Source of the DNA: Limnohabitans sp. MMS-10A-178
GTDB lineage: Bacteria; Pseudomonadota; Gammaproteobacteria; Burkholderiales; Burkholderiaceae_C
DNA: 64,000 bases
Direction of reading: 5' to 3'
NCBI RefSeq assembly: GCF_003063375.1
Contig: NZ_NERY01000002.1
Location: forward strand, 186,001-250,000
Numbering within the stretch: the stretch's first letter is position 1; each line of letters starts with the position of its first letter. Position numbers and translations under genes: made by a program. Below are positions 31,766 to 40,213 of this stretch, piece by piece. Below the pieces are notes generated by a model that searched no databases, was not told the origin of the DNA, and worked only from the letters and a program-made list of their open reading frames with translations.

Positions 31766-32535
31766 TGTCATATGCGCTAGAACTCAAAGATCTCCGAAAA
31801 AATTTCGGTAAAACTGAAATCATTCGCGGTGCCAATTTAGCAGTGAACGCTGGTGAGCGTGTTGCCATCATTGGCCCCAATGGTGCCGGCAAGTCCACCT
31901 TGTTCAACCTCATCAGCGGTCGCTTTGGACCCACCAGTGGTGAAATCCTTCTGAATGGCCAACGCATTGATCACAAAGCCCCCTACGAAATCAATCGGAT
32001 GGGCTTGTCTCGCAGTTTTCAAATTACCAACATTTTCCCCAAGCTCAGTGTTTTTGAAAATCTCCGGTGTGCAGTGCTCTGGAGCCTTGGCTACAAGTAC
32101 ACATTTCTCAAATTTTTATCGGGGCTCAAGGACGCCAATGAGTTGGCCGAGAAATACATGGCCATGATTCGCCTTGATAAAAAACGTGATTTGCTGGCCA
32201 TGAATTTGACCTATGCTGAGCAACGCGCACTTGAAATTGGCATCACGATTGCTGGTGGCGCCAATGTGATTCTGTTGGATGAACCTACAGCGGGTATGAG
32301 CAAAAGCGAAACCTCACGTTTTATCAATCTGATCAAAGAAGTGACGGTTGGCAAAACCTTGCTCACAGTGGAGCACGACATGGGTGTTGTGTTTGGCTTG
32401 GCAGACAAAATTGCTGTGGTTGTTTATGGCGAAGTCATTGCTTACGACACACCAGAGGCAGTTCGATCGAACGCCAGAGTTCAAGAGGCCTACTTGGGCG
32501 CACACTCGGATGAAGATCAAGCGGGAGCCCATTGA
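31765..32535 (+). CDS. ABC transporter ATP-binding protein, LivG type
   Basis: 256 residues. A complete ATPase: Walker A IIGPNGAGKSTLFNLISG, Q-loop FQITNIFPKLSVFENL, a signature segment LTYAEQRALEIGITIA in the degenerate LivG style (LTYAEQ rather than LSGGQ), Walker B VILLDEPTAGMS and H-loop VEHDMGVV. The LivG-specific insert that follows FGPTSGEILLNGQRI is present. ATG at 31765 overlaps the LivM-type stop (TGATG). LivF follows by one base. Confidence 0.93.
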   Translation: MSYALELKDLRKNFGKTEIIRGANLAVNAGERVAIIGPNGAGKSTLFNLISGRFGPTSGEILLNGQRIDHKAPYEINRMGLSRSFQITNIFPKLSVFENLRCAVLWSLGYKYTFLKFLSGLKDANELAEKYMAMIRLDKKRDLLAMNLTYAEQRALEIGITIAGGANVILLDEPTAGMSKSETSRFINLIKEVTVGKTLLTVEHDMGVVFGLADKIAVVVYGEVIAYDTPEAVRSNARVQEAYLGAHSDEDQAGAH

Positions 32536-32536
32536 C

Positions 32537-33232
32537 ATGTTAACCATCGACAACCTGCATGCTTTTTATGGCAAAAGTCATGTGCTTCATGGCGTGAGTT
32601 TCAATGTCAAAGCTGGCGAAATTGTGGCCTTGCTTGGTCGCAATGGTTCAGGCAGATCGACCACGGCCAAAGCCATTATGGGTTTGGTTGATTGCCAGGG
32701 CGATATCAAATGGAAAGACAAGCAAATTGTGGGTAAAAAAGCCTTCGAAATTGCTCACCTTGGTTTGGGCTATGTCCCCGAAAACCGGGATATTTTTCCC
32801 AAATTAACGGTTCATCAAAATTTACTCTTGGGTCAAAAAGGCAAGGGCAAGGGTGCTCGCTGGACTTTTGAAGACATGTATCAAATGTTCCCAAGACTTT
32901 TGGAAAGGCAGCACACAGAGGCTGGGGTTTTGTCTGGTGGCGAGCAACAAATGCTCACCCTTTGCAGAACTCTCATGGGCGATCCCGATCTCATCATCAT
33001 TGATGAGCCAACAGAGGGTTTGGCGCCCAAGATTGTGGTGCTAGTGGGGCAATACCTCCAGAAGCTGAAAGAACGCGGCGTATCGGTCTTGCTCATTGAA
33101 CAAAAACTCACCATCGCCATGAAGATTTCCGATCGAGCCCTAGTGATGGGGCACGGAAGTATCGTGTTCGAAGGAACACCCACAGAGTTGACCGAGAATA
33201 CCTACATTCGCAAGGAGTGGTTAGAGGTTTAG
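32537..33232 (+). CDS. ABC transporter ATP-binding protein, LivF type, with Arg in Walker A
   Basis: 231 residues from ATG 32537, one base after the LivG stop; the frame is open far upstream inside the LivG gene, but that extension is not homologous. Walker A reads GRNGSGRST: the lysine that contacts the ATP beta/gamma phosphates is Arg (codon AGA). The rest is normal: Q-loop YVPENRDIFPKLTVHQNL, signature LSGGEQQMLTLCRTLM, Walker B LIIIDEPTEGLAP and the late switch region LIEQKLTIA (Gln where many ABC proteins have His, usual for LivF). Last gene of the importer operon. Confidence 0.92.
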   Translation: MLTIDNLHAFYGKSHVLHGVSFNVKAGEIVALLGRNGSGRSTTAKAIMGLVDCQGDIKWKDKQIVGKKAFEIAHLGLGYVPENRDIFPKLTVHQNLLLGQKGKGKGARWTFEDMYQMFPRLLERQHTEAGVLSGGEQQMLTLCRTLMGDPDLIIIDEPTEGLAPKIVVLVGQYLQKLKERGVSVLLIEQKLTIAMKISDRALVMGHGSIVFEGTPTELTENTYIRKEWLEV

Positions 33233-33241
33233 AGTCCTTTT

Positions 33242-33258
33242 GAGGCCTTCTGAGGCCT
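33242..33258. repeat. tandem TGAGGCCTTC repeat/hairpin after the LivF gene
   Basis: The ten-base unit TGAGGCCTTC occurs twice in a row (33241-33260). Because AGGCCT is self-complementary, the two copies can also fold as a six-base stem with a TCTG loop. It begins 9 bases after the LivF-type stop and has no T-run, so it may protect the mRNA end rather than end transcription. Confidence 0.4.
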
Positions 33259-33328
33259 TCTACAAGGGTCTCTTGAGCGACATAATCTCTTTCCACCCAG
33301 TTTGAAACCCCCTAGAATCGTGAAAAAT

Positions 33329-33342
33329 AGAACGCCCGTTCT
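33329..33342. promoter_or_regulatory. perfect palindrome in the promoter region of the beta-oxidation genes
   Basis: AGAACG-CC-CGTTCT (33329-33342) is a perfect 14-base palindrome, with an A5 run to the left and a T6 run to the right that extend the symmetry imperfectly. It sits 37 bases before the multifunctional beta-oxidation gene. The form suits a TetR-family operator; the T-run also allows a short terminator for the importer operon. I favour an operator. Confidence 0.45.
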
Positions 33343-33378
33343 TTTTTAGAGACAGCTACCACCTGAGAGGAAAGCAGC

Positions 33379-35490
33379 ATGACCGCTGAATACAAAGTCA
33401 TTGGCGATGTGGCCGTGATCACCATGAGCAACCCGCCTGTCAATGGGCTCGGGCTTGCAACCCGCGTTGGCATCACCAACGGCTTGACCCAAGCCAACAG
33501 CGACGCAGCTGTCAAATCGATCATCATCACAGGTGCCGGCAATGCCTTTTCGGGCGGTGCCGACATCAATGAATTTGGATCACCCAAAGCCATCCAAGAA
33601 CCCAATCTTTTAAGTGTTATTCGCGCTTGCGAAAATTCAGCTAAACCAGTTTTGGCAGCTGTTCACTCAGTCGCCATGGGCGGTGGTTTGGAATTGGCAT
33701 TGGGTTGTCACTATCGCATGGCTGCGCCAGGTTGCAAAGTGGCTTTGCCCGAAGTCAAGCTTGGCTTAATTCCCGGTGCTGGTGGTACACAGCGTTTGCC
33801 GCGTGTGTTGGGCGTTGAGCCAGCCCTCAACATGATTGTCAGCGGCGAACCCATCAACAGCGAAATGCTGGCCATGTTGCCAGGTCAAAAGTTGTTCGAT
33901 CGAATGGCCACATCGGCTGAATCTTTGGCTGCTGAAGCCATGGCATACGCCAAAGAATTGGCTGCTCAGCACGCAGACGGTTCTGCATTGCCCTTGGTTC
34001 GCAATTTGCCCTGCAAGCATCCTCAAGGCGACGCTTACTTCCAGTTTGCTCGCAACATGGTCAAAGGCATGGCAAAAAACTACCCGGCACCTCCAAAGTG
34101 TGTCGATGCAGTTGAAGCTGCGACCAAGAAAAAATTTGAAGACGGCATGGTCTTTGAGCGCGAGATTTTCACCAACCTTATGTGGACACCTGAGTGCCGT
34201 GCCTTGCGTCATATTTTCATGGCCGATCGTGCGGCTTCCAAAATTCCTGATGTGCCAAGCGACACACCCAAGCGCAACATTGCGTCTGTGGCCGTCATTG
34301 GTGCTGGCACCATGGGTGGCGGCATTTCCATGAACTTCTTGAACGCCGGGATTCCCGTCAAGATGTTGGAAATGAAGCAAGAAGCCCTGGATCGTGGCGT
34401 AGCCACCATTCGCAAGAACTACGAAGCCCAAGTGAAGAAGGGTAAGTTGAAGCAAGACAAATACGAACAGCGTATGGCTTTGCTCACCACCACTTTGAGC
34501 TATGACGACATTGGCAGCGCCGACTTGGTCATTGAAGCCGTGTTCGAAGAGATGGGTGTGAAAGAAGCCGTCTTCAAGAAACTCGACGAAGTGATGAAGC
34601 CTGGTGCCATCTTGGCCTCCAACACATCCACTTTGGACGTCAACCAAATTGCATCCTTCACCAAGCGTCCAGAAGACGTGGTGGGCATGCACTTCTTCAG
34701 CCCTGCCAACGTGATGAAACTGTTGGAAGTGATTCGTGGCGCCAAAACCAGCAAAGAAGTTTTGGCCACTGTCATGGCATTGGGTAAAAAGATCAAGAAA
34801 ACATCTGTGGTCTCTGGTGTTTGCGATGGCTTTATTGGCAATCGCATGATTGAACAATACAGCCGTCAAGCAGGCTTCCTCATTGAGGAAGGTTGCACCC
34901 CAGCACAAGTTGATAAAGCCGTTGAGAAATTTGGTTTTGCCATGGGCCCGTTCCGCATGGGCGATTTGGCTGGCAACGACATTGGTTGGGCTATTCGCAA
35001 GCGTCGCAACGTTGAGCGCCCTGGCATGAAGTACAGCAAAACAGCCGACCTCTTGTGCGAGATGGGCCGCTTTGGTCAGAAGACAAACGCTGGCTGGTAC
35101 GACTATCAAGCTGGCAAACGCGATGCCATCCCAAGTGCTTTGGTGGTTGAGATGATTGAAAAGCACCGTGCCGCAGAAGGCATCACACCTCGCAAAATTT
35201 CTGACGAAGAAATTGTTCAGCGTTTGGTTTTCTCATTGGTCAATGAAGCTGCGCACATTTTGGAAGAGGGCATTGCCAGCAAGGCCTCCGACATCGACAT
35301 GGTCTACCTCACCGGTTATGGCTTCCCCATCTTCCGTGGCGGCCCCATGTTGTACGCCGACCAAGTTGGTTTGTTCAACGTGGCCGAAGCCATGAAGCGC
35401 TTCGCTAAAAACCCACGCGACGATGCCGCTTTTTGGCAACCCGCACCGCTGCTTGCCCGTTTGGTGGCAGATGGCAAAACATTCAACTGA
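33379..35490 (+). CDS. multifunctional enoyl-CoA hydratase/3-hydroxyacyl-CoA dehydrogenase
   Basis: 703 residues, FadJ/FadB-like. Residues 1-~190 are a crotonase domain: oxyanion loops NAFSGGADINEFG and AMGGGLELALGCHYRMA, with the second catalytic Glu in LPEVKLGLIPGAGGTQRLPR. From ~295 a Rossmann dehydrogenase begins (VAVIGAGTMGGGISMNFL), with catalytic His in VGMHFFSPANVMKLLE, then two C-terminal dehydrogenase domains (GNRMIEQYSRQAGFLIEEG; GYGFPIFRGGPMLYAD). It would hydrate and oxidise 2-enoyl-CoA. The thiolase gene follows by 15 bases. GAGAGGAAAG precedes the ATG. Confidence 0.95.
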   Translation: MTAEYKVIGDVAVITMSNPPVNGLGLATRVGITNGLTQANSDAAVKSIIITGAGNAFSGGADINEFGSPKAIQEPNLLSVIRACENSAKPVLAAVHSVAMGGGLELALGCHYRMAAPGCKVALPEVKLGLIPGAGGTQRLPRVLGVEPALNMIVSGEPINSEMLAMLPGQKLFDRMATSAESLAAEAMAYAKELAAQHADGSALPLVRNLPCKHPQGDAYFQFARNMVKGMAKNYPAPPKCVDAVEAATKKKFEDGMVFEREIFTNLMWTPECRALRHIFMADRAASKIPDVPSDTPKRNIASVAVIGAGTMGGGISMNFLNAGIPVKMLEMKQEALDRGVATIRKNYEAQVKKGKLKQDKYEQRMALLTTTLSYDDIGSADLVIEAVFEEMGVKEAVFKKLDEVMKPGAILASNTSTLDVNQIASFTKRPEDVVGMHFFSPANVMKLLEVIRGAKTSKEVLATVMALGKKIKKTSVVSGVCDGFIGNRMIEQYSRQAGFLIEEGCTPAQVDKAVEKFGFAMGPFRMGDLAGNDIGWAIRKRRNVERPGMKYSKTADLLCEMGRFGQKTNAGWYDYQAGKRDAIPSALVVEMIEKHRAAEGITPRKISDEEIVQRLVFSLVNEAAHILEEGIASKASDIDMVYLTGYGFPIFRGGPMLYADQVGLFNVAEAMKRFAKNPRDDAAFWQPAPLLARLVADGKTFN

Positions 35491-35505
35491 TCAGAGGTAT
35501 TCCAT

Positions 35506-36681
35506 ATGACCAACGCCGTCATTGTTTCCACCGCACGCACACCTCTGGCCAAGAGCTGGAAGGGTGCCTTCAACATGACCCATGGCGCTACCTTGGGTGG
35601 CCATGCCGTTCAGCACGCGGTTCAACGTGCGGGCATCGACGCCGCCGAAGTTGAAGACGTCATCATGGGTTGCGCTACACCAGAAGGCGCTACCGGCGCC
35701 AACATTGCTCGCCAAATTGCATTGAAGGCTGGCTTGCCCATTTCTGTGTCTGGCATGACCGTGAATCGTTTCTGCTCATCTGGTTTGCAGACCATTGCTT
35801 TGGCAGCGCAACGCATTATTGCTGGCGAAGGTCAGGTTTATGTGGCTGGTGGTGTCGAAAGCATTTCTTGTGTTCAACAAGAAGCCAACCAGCACATGTT
35901 GCAAGATTTGGCCTTGGCCAAGATGAAGCCAGAGATTTACTGGAATATGTTGCAAACTGCCGAACAAGTGGCCAAGCGTTACAAGATTGGGCGCGATCGC
36001 ATGGACGAGTATGGCGCTGCCAGCCAACAAAAGGCATGTGCCGCCCAAGCCGCTGGTTTGTTCAATGACGAAATTGCACCCATCACCGTGTCTGCTGGCG
36101 TGATTGACAAAGTCATGGGCATGATGACCAAGCAAGTGACGGTCAGCGTCGACGAAGGTTTGCGTGAAGGCACCACTGTCGAAGCCATCTCCGGTTTGCG
36201 CTCTGCTTTACCTGGTGGCTTGATTTCGGCTGGCAATGCCAGCCAGTTTTCAGACGGCGCAGGTGCTTGCGTTTTGATGGACGAGAAATTAGCTGAGCAA
36301 CGCGGTCTGAAGCCACTGGGCCGCTTCCTGGGCTTTGCCGTTGCAGGTTGTGAGCCTGACGAAATGGGCATTGGACCTGTTTACGCTGTACCCAAAGCAT
36401 TGGCACGTTTAGGCTTGAAGGTTTCCGACATCGATTTGTGGGAGTTGAACGAAGCCTTCGCTGTTCAAGTTTTGTACTGCCGCGATACCTTGGGCATTCC
36501 TCCCGATCGCCTGAATGTCAATGGCGGTGCCATTGCCGTGGGTCACCCTTACGGTGTAAGCGGTCAGCGCCTCACAGGGCACGCTTTGATCGAAGGCAAA
36601 CGCCGCGGTGCCAAGCGGGTGGCAGTCACCATGTGCATTGGCGGTGGCATGGGTGCTTGCGGCATTTTTGAAGTGCTCTAA
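35506..36681 (+). CDS. acetyl-CoA acyltransferase (3-ketoacyl-CoA thiolase)
   Basis: 391 residues. Catalyses the thiolytic last step of beta-oxidation. Active-site Cys90 in NRFCSSGLQ, His347 in GHPYGVSG and Cys377 in [10 protein letters not shown] are all present; the NEAFAVQ motif lies at ~321. The C-terminal [10 protein letters not shown] differs from the common GHPxGASGAR, a variant I recall in one thiolase subgroup. With the preceding gene it forms a two-gene fad unit ended by a clear terminator. Confidence 0.95.
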   Translation: MTNAVIVSTARTPLAKSWKGAFNMTHGATLGGHAVQHAVQRAGIDAAEVEDVIMGCATPEGATGANIARQIALKAGLPISVSGMTVNRFCSSGLQTIALAAQRIIAGEGQVYVAGGVESISCVQQEANQHMLQDLALAKMKPEIYWNMLQTAEQVAKRYKIGRDRMDEYGAASQQKACAAQAAGLFNDEIAPITVSAGVIDKVMGMMTKQVTVSVDEGLREGTTVEAISGLRSALPGGLISAGNASQFSDGAGACVLMDEKLAEQRGLKPLGRFLGFAVAGCEPDEMGIGPVYAVPKALARLGLKVSDIDLWELNEAFAVQVLYCRDTLGIPPDRLNVNGGAIAVGHPYGVSGQRLTGHALIEGKRRGAKRVAVTMCIGGGMGACGIFEVL

Positions 36682-36700
36682 GCGTTTGCGCTAAGCATCC

Positions 36701-36736
36701 ACGGGCGACCCGCTACCCATGCAGGCCGCCCGTTTT
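36701..36736 (+). terminator. intrinsic terminator after the thiolase gene
   Basis: ACGGGCG (36701-36707) pairs with CGCCCGT (36727-36733) over a 19-base loop, followed by TTTTCATTTTC. It separates the hydratase/thiolase pair from the acyl-CoA dehydrogenase operon that starts at 36761. A smaller stem, AGCG/CGCT (36681-36692), precedes it. Confidence 0.65.
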
Positions 36737-36760
36737 CATTTTCATTGAGATCTATTTGCC

Positions 36761-38611
36761 ATGAGCCTTCGGACTACTCTGAATTTTTTGTTGTACGAAT
36801 GGTTAGACGTTAACCAGTTGCAACAACGCGCGCGTTTTGCAGATCACAGCCAAGAAACATTTGATGCCGTGCTAGATACTTGCGAGCGCATTGCCCGCGA
36901 AAAGTACGCGCCGTTCAATCGCTTGGTAGATATCGAAGAGCCCCGCTTTGATGGTGAAAAAGTGATCTTGCCTCAAGCAACACATGACGCACAAAAAGCC
37001 TATGCCGAATCCGGTATGTTGAGCGCGGCGCAAGATTATGAAATTGGTGGCATGCAATTGCCTTACACCGTTGAGGCGGCTGCCAACACATTCTTTGCCA
37101 TGGCTTCGGTCAGCATGGGCTCAGGCTTGTTGACCGTGGGCAATGCCAATTTGCTCATGGCGCACGGGTCGGAATTACAAAAGAAGGTGTTCGCGCTCAA
37201 TGAGTTTTCGGGTCGTTGGTCAGGCACCATGTGCTTGTCTGAGCCCCAAGCGGGCTCGTCTTTGAGTGACGTCATGACCCGCGCCACACCGGATGGTGCT
37301 GCGTATCAGCAAGACCCTTTGGGAATGCGCTATCGCCTCAAAGGCAACAAAATGTGGATCTCGGCCGGGGAACACGAACTCACTGAAAACATCATCCATT
37401 TGGTCTTGGCCAAAATCCCAGGGGCTGATGGCAAATTGATACCTGGCGTTAAAGGTATCTCCTTGTTTATCGTGCCAAAGAAAATGGTTAATACTGAAGG
37501 CCAACTAACGGGCGTTCGCAACGATGTGGCTTCAGCAGGTCTCAACCACAAGTGCGGATGGCGTGGCACTACCAACACGCTGCTGAACTTCGGTGAGGGC
37601 AAGTTCAGAGTTTCAACTGACAACTCAGATTCTGATGGCTCGGGAGCAGTTGCTTACTTGGTGGGCGAACCTGGTCGCGGTTTGGGTTATATGTTTCATA
37701 TGATGAACGAAGCTCGCATTGGCGTGGGCTTGGCAGCCACCATGTTGGGCATGGCAGGTTATGAAGCCAGCTTGGAGTACGCCAAAAACCGTCCACAAGG
37801 TCGACCTGTAGCAGGTGGCACGCAGAAGGTGGTGAAAGACGCTGCGCAATCCCAAGTTCGCATCATTGAACATGCCGACATCAAACGCATGTTGCTGGCC
37901 CAAAAGTCTTATTGCGAAGGTGCCTTAGCCCTGGAACTGTATTGCGCCAAATTGGTTGACGAACAACACACAGGGTCTGCTGAGAGCGCAGATGAAGCTC
38001 GCCTGTTGTTGGAGGTCTTAACTCCCATTGCAAAGAGCTGGCCCAGCGAATGGTGCCTTGAAGCCAACAGTTTGGCCATTCAGATCCATGGTGGTTATGG
38101 CTACACCCGCGATTTCCCTGTTGAGCAGTATTGGCGTGACAACCGCTTGAACATGATTCACGAAGGAACCCATGGCATCCAAGGCATGGACTTGCTGGGT
38201 CGCAAAGTGTTGATGGAGGAGGGTAGGGGCGTGAAACTGTTGGCAGCCCGCATGTTGGCGACTGCGCAAAAAGCACAAGCTTCTCCCGATTTGGTCAATG
38301 ACGCAAAAGCATTGACTGCTGCACTTCAAAAAGTAACACAAGCCACTCAAATGGCCTGGTCTACCGGACAACCTCAAGAAGCCTTGGCCAATGCAGTACC
38401 TTATTTGCAAGCCTTCGGTCATTTGGTCTTGGCTTGGATTTGGTTGGATGTGAGCGCATCATGCCGTGGTGAAGCTAACCCAAAACAAACAGGCCGACAA
38501 GCTGCGGCTCAATATTTCTATCGTTATGAATTGCCCAAGATTGATGCTTGGCTCAATGTTGTTGGCAATCGTGACATGACGTGTGCCAACTTGTCTGAAG
38601 AGGCCTTCTGA
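36761..38611 (+). CDS. acyl-CoA dehydrogenase, large DmdC-like form
   Basis: 616 residues, about 200 more than short-chain acyl-CoA dehydrogenases. FAD-dependent alpha,beta-oxidation of an acyl-CoA. Core signatures: MCLSEPQAGSSLSDVMTRA, the lid region KMWISAGEHEL, GYGYTRDFPVEQYWRD, and the putative catalytic base Glu468 in MIHEGTHGIQGMDLLGRKV. The extra N-terminal segment and the C-terminal helical domain (LLAARMLATAQKAQ... to the end) are those of the large family that includes 3-methylmercaptopropionyl-CoA dehydrogenase. The stop shares one base with the next start (TGATG). Confidence 0.93.
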   Translation: MSLRTTLNFLLYEWLDVNQLQQRARFADHSQETFDAVLDTCERIAREKYAPFNRLVDIEEPRFDGEKVILPQATHDAQKAYAESGMLSAAQDYEIGGMQLPYTVEAAANTFFAMASVSMGSGLLTVGNANLLMAHGSELQKKVFALNEFSGRWSGTMCLSEPQAGSSLSDVMTRATPDGAAYQQDPLGMRYRLKGNKMWISAGEHELTENIIHLVLAKIPGADGKLIPGVKGISLFIVPKKMVNTEGQLTGVRNDVASAGLNHKCGWRGTTNTLLNFGEGKFRVSTDNSDSDGSGAVAYLVGEPGRGLGYMFHMMNEARIGVGLAATMLGMAGYEASLEYAKNRPQGRPVAGGTQKVVKDAAQSQVRIIEHADIKRMLLAQKSYCEGALALELYCAKLVDEQHTGSAESADEARLLLEVLTPIAKSWPSEWCLEANSLAIQIHGGYGYTRDFPVEQYWRDNRLNMIHEGTHGIQGMDLLGRKVLMEEGRGVKLLAARMLATAQKAQASPDLVNDAKALTAALQKVTQATQMAWSTGQPQEALANAVPYLQAFGHLVLAWIWLDVSASCRGEANPKQTGRQAAAQYFYRYELPKIDAWLNVVGNRDMTCANLSEEAF

Positions 38612-38940
38612 TGATTAACATGAAGAGCGAGCCTAAAGGTTTGCGTCACATCGTGATGTGGACTTTGAAGGACGAAGCTGAAGGTCAGACCAAAGAACAA
38701 AACATGCAGAAAGCGCGTGATGTGCTAATGAGTTGTTCAAGCTTGGTGCCAGGCATTGAACATTTTGAGGTGGGCCTCAAGACCGATGGCCTCGATTGCA
38801 CCTGCGATGTCATCTTGAATTCTGTTTTCAAAGATGAAGCGGCCTTGAGTGCTTATCAAAATCACCCCGACCATATGGCCATCAAGCCCTTCATTAAAGC
38901 CATTGTTGCTCAGCGACAGTGCATGGATTTTTGGAACTAA
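38611..38940 (+). CDS. Dabb family protein (stress-responsive alpha/beta barrel)
   Basis: 109 residues. The pattern LRHIVMWTLKDEAEGQTKEQNMQKARDVL (in parts), VPGIEHFEVGLK and AYQNHPDHMAIKPFIKAIVAQR is that of Dabb dimeric alpha/beta-barrel proteins. Related folds act as cyclases or as small-molecule binding enzymes in aromatic and polyketide pathways, but most bacterial members are uncharacterised. The start overlaps the dehydrogenase stop by one base; ATG 38620 is an alternative. Its place in the operon suggests a role on the same substrate. Confidence 0.85.
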   Translation: MINMKSEPKGLRHIVMWTLKDEAEGQTKEQNMQKARDVLMSCSSLVPGIEHFEVGLKTDGLDCTCDVILNSVFKDEAALSAYQNHPDHMAIKPFIKAIVAQRQCMDFWN

Positions 38941-38961
38941 TTTTTTTACAAAGGATTGAAC

Positions 38962-39753
38962 ATGACACGTACGGTCAAACAACTTTTCGATTTAACGGGC
39001 CAAACTGCATTGATCACCGGTGGCTCGCGAGGTCTTGGATTGCAAATGGCGCATGCCCTCGGCGAAGCTGGTGCGCGCTTGATGTTGAGCTCGCGCAAGG
39101 CGGATGATTTGCAAGAAGCTGTTGCCGAGCTCAAGGCTGCTGGCATTGAAGCCGACTTCATTGCAGCAGATTGCGGCAAAGAGGAAGACATCAGACGCTT
39201 GGCCCAAGACACCGTCAAAAAAATGGGTCGCATCGACATCTTGATCAATAATGCCGGCGCCACTTGGGGTGCGGCTGCAGAAGTTCATCCAGTATCGGCT
39301 TGGGACAAAGTGATGAACCTCAATGTGCGTGGCTATTTCATCTTGGCTCAAGAAGTAGCTAACTTGTCCATGATTCCCAATGGCCGTGGACGCATCTTGA
39401 ATGTGGCTTCTATTGCTGGTTTGGCTGGAAACCCGCCCGAGATGCAAACCATCGCTTACAACACCTCTAAAGGCGCAGTGGTCAATTTCACCAAAGCGCT
39501 GGCAGGTGAGTGGGGGCAGCATGGCATTACTGTGAATGCCATTTGCCCTGGCTTCTTCCCCAGCAAAATGACTTACGGCTTGCTCGAGAAAATGGGCGTA
39601 GACCGCATGGCCAGCCATGCACCCTTGCGCCGCCTGGGCGATGACGAAGATTTGAAAGGCTTGACCTTGTTGTACGCCAGCGAAGCCGGTAAACACATTA
39701 CTGGCCAATGGTTGGCTGTAGACGGTGGCGTGAGTGCCATCATTGGCGGATAA
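38962..39753 (+). CDS. SDR family oxidoreductase
   Basis: 263 residues from ATG 38962 (AAAGGA upstream). Classical short-chain dehydrogenase: cofactor motif TGGSRGLGLQMA (near 18), NNAG at ~97, Ser of NVASIAGLAG, and active-site Tyr-x3-Lys in YNTSKGAVVNF. The end (ASEAGKHITGQWLAVDGGVSAIIGG) is of the FabG-like type. Likely a 3-hydroxyacyl-CoA or alcohol dehydrogenase in the pathway; specificity is not readable. Confidence 0.93.
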   Translation: MTRTVKQLFDLTGQTALITGGSRGLGLQMAHALGEAGARLMLSSRKADDLQEAVAELKAAGIEADFIAADCGKEEDIRRLAQDTVKKMGRIDILINNAGATWGAAAEVHPVSAWDKVMNLNVRGYFILAQEVANLSMIPNGRGRILNVASIAGLAGNPPEMQTIAYNTSKGAVVNFTKALAGEWGQHGITVNAICPGFFPSKMTYGLLEKMGVDRMASHAPLRRLGDDEDLKGLTLLYASEAGKHITGQWLAVDGGVSAIIGG

Positions 39754-39761
39754 GCATTTTC

Positions 39762-40190
39762 ATGAGCATTCCATTTGGCGTTCACATTCCATTTGTGGCC
39801 AACCTTGGCTTCACTTTGGAGAAGTTTGAGAATGGCACATCTGAGTTGCATTACAGCCCCCGCCCTGAACACCACAATTCATTTGACATCACCCATGGCG
39901 GTGCTGTGATGACTTTGCTTGACGTGGTAATGGCCACAGCCGCTCGAAGTGTGGAACAAGACATGGGTGTGGTCACCATAGAAATGAAAACAAGTTTCAT
40001 GCGGCCTGCTAAAACCACTGGGCATGAGCATTTGGTCGCCAAAGGCTTGTTGCTTCATCGCACCAAAACCATGGCTTTCACTGATGGCAAGGTCTATGAC
40101 GCTGCCGGTCAGTTGTGTGCACACGCTACCGGCACTTTCAAATATGTGAAACGAACACCCTCTGTGACATCTCCCATTTCAACCGATTAA
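39762..40190 (+). CDS. PaaI-type hotdog thioesterase
   Basis: 142 residues from ATG 39762, eight bases after the SDR stop. Hotdog-fold signature HHNSFDITHGGAVMTLLDVVMATAAR, where His-Gly-Gly ends the active-site loop, then VVTIEMKTSFMRPAKT and the closing strand LCAHATGTFKYV. It would release free acid from an acyl- or aryl-CoA. A thioesterase inside a CoA pathway often clears dead-end thioesters. An upstream in-frame extension to 39708 overlaps the SDR gene and has no homology. Confidence 0.9.
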   Translation: MSIPFGVHIPFVANLGFTLEKFENGTSELHYSPRPEHHNSFDITHGGAVMTLLDVVMATAARSVEQDMGVVTIEMKTSFMRPAKTTGHEHLVAKGLLLHRTKTMAFTDGKVYDAAGQLCAHATGTFKYVKRTPSVTSPISTD

Positions 40191-40213
40191 ATCTATCTAA
40201 CCAAGAGACATCT

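Noticed and set aside
32348..32536. Long N-terminal extension of the LivF-type frame into the LivG gene
   Set aside because: The extension is not homologous to ABC proteins, and ATG 32537 gives the normal family start.
33766..35166. 466-residue open frame on the minus strand inside the multifunctional beta-oxidation gene
   Set aside because: It is a shadow of the well-conserved plus-strand gene; its His/Cys/Phe-rich composition is that of an antisense frame and it shows no family motif.
26337..38611. Reading the ligase and dehydrogenase as a complete DMSP/MMPA (dmdB-dmdC-dmdD) pathway
   Set aside because: The family labels are broad, no dmdA is present and the hydratase is part of a FadJ-like fusion, so the substrate cannot be claimed.
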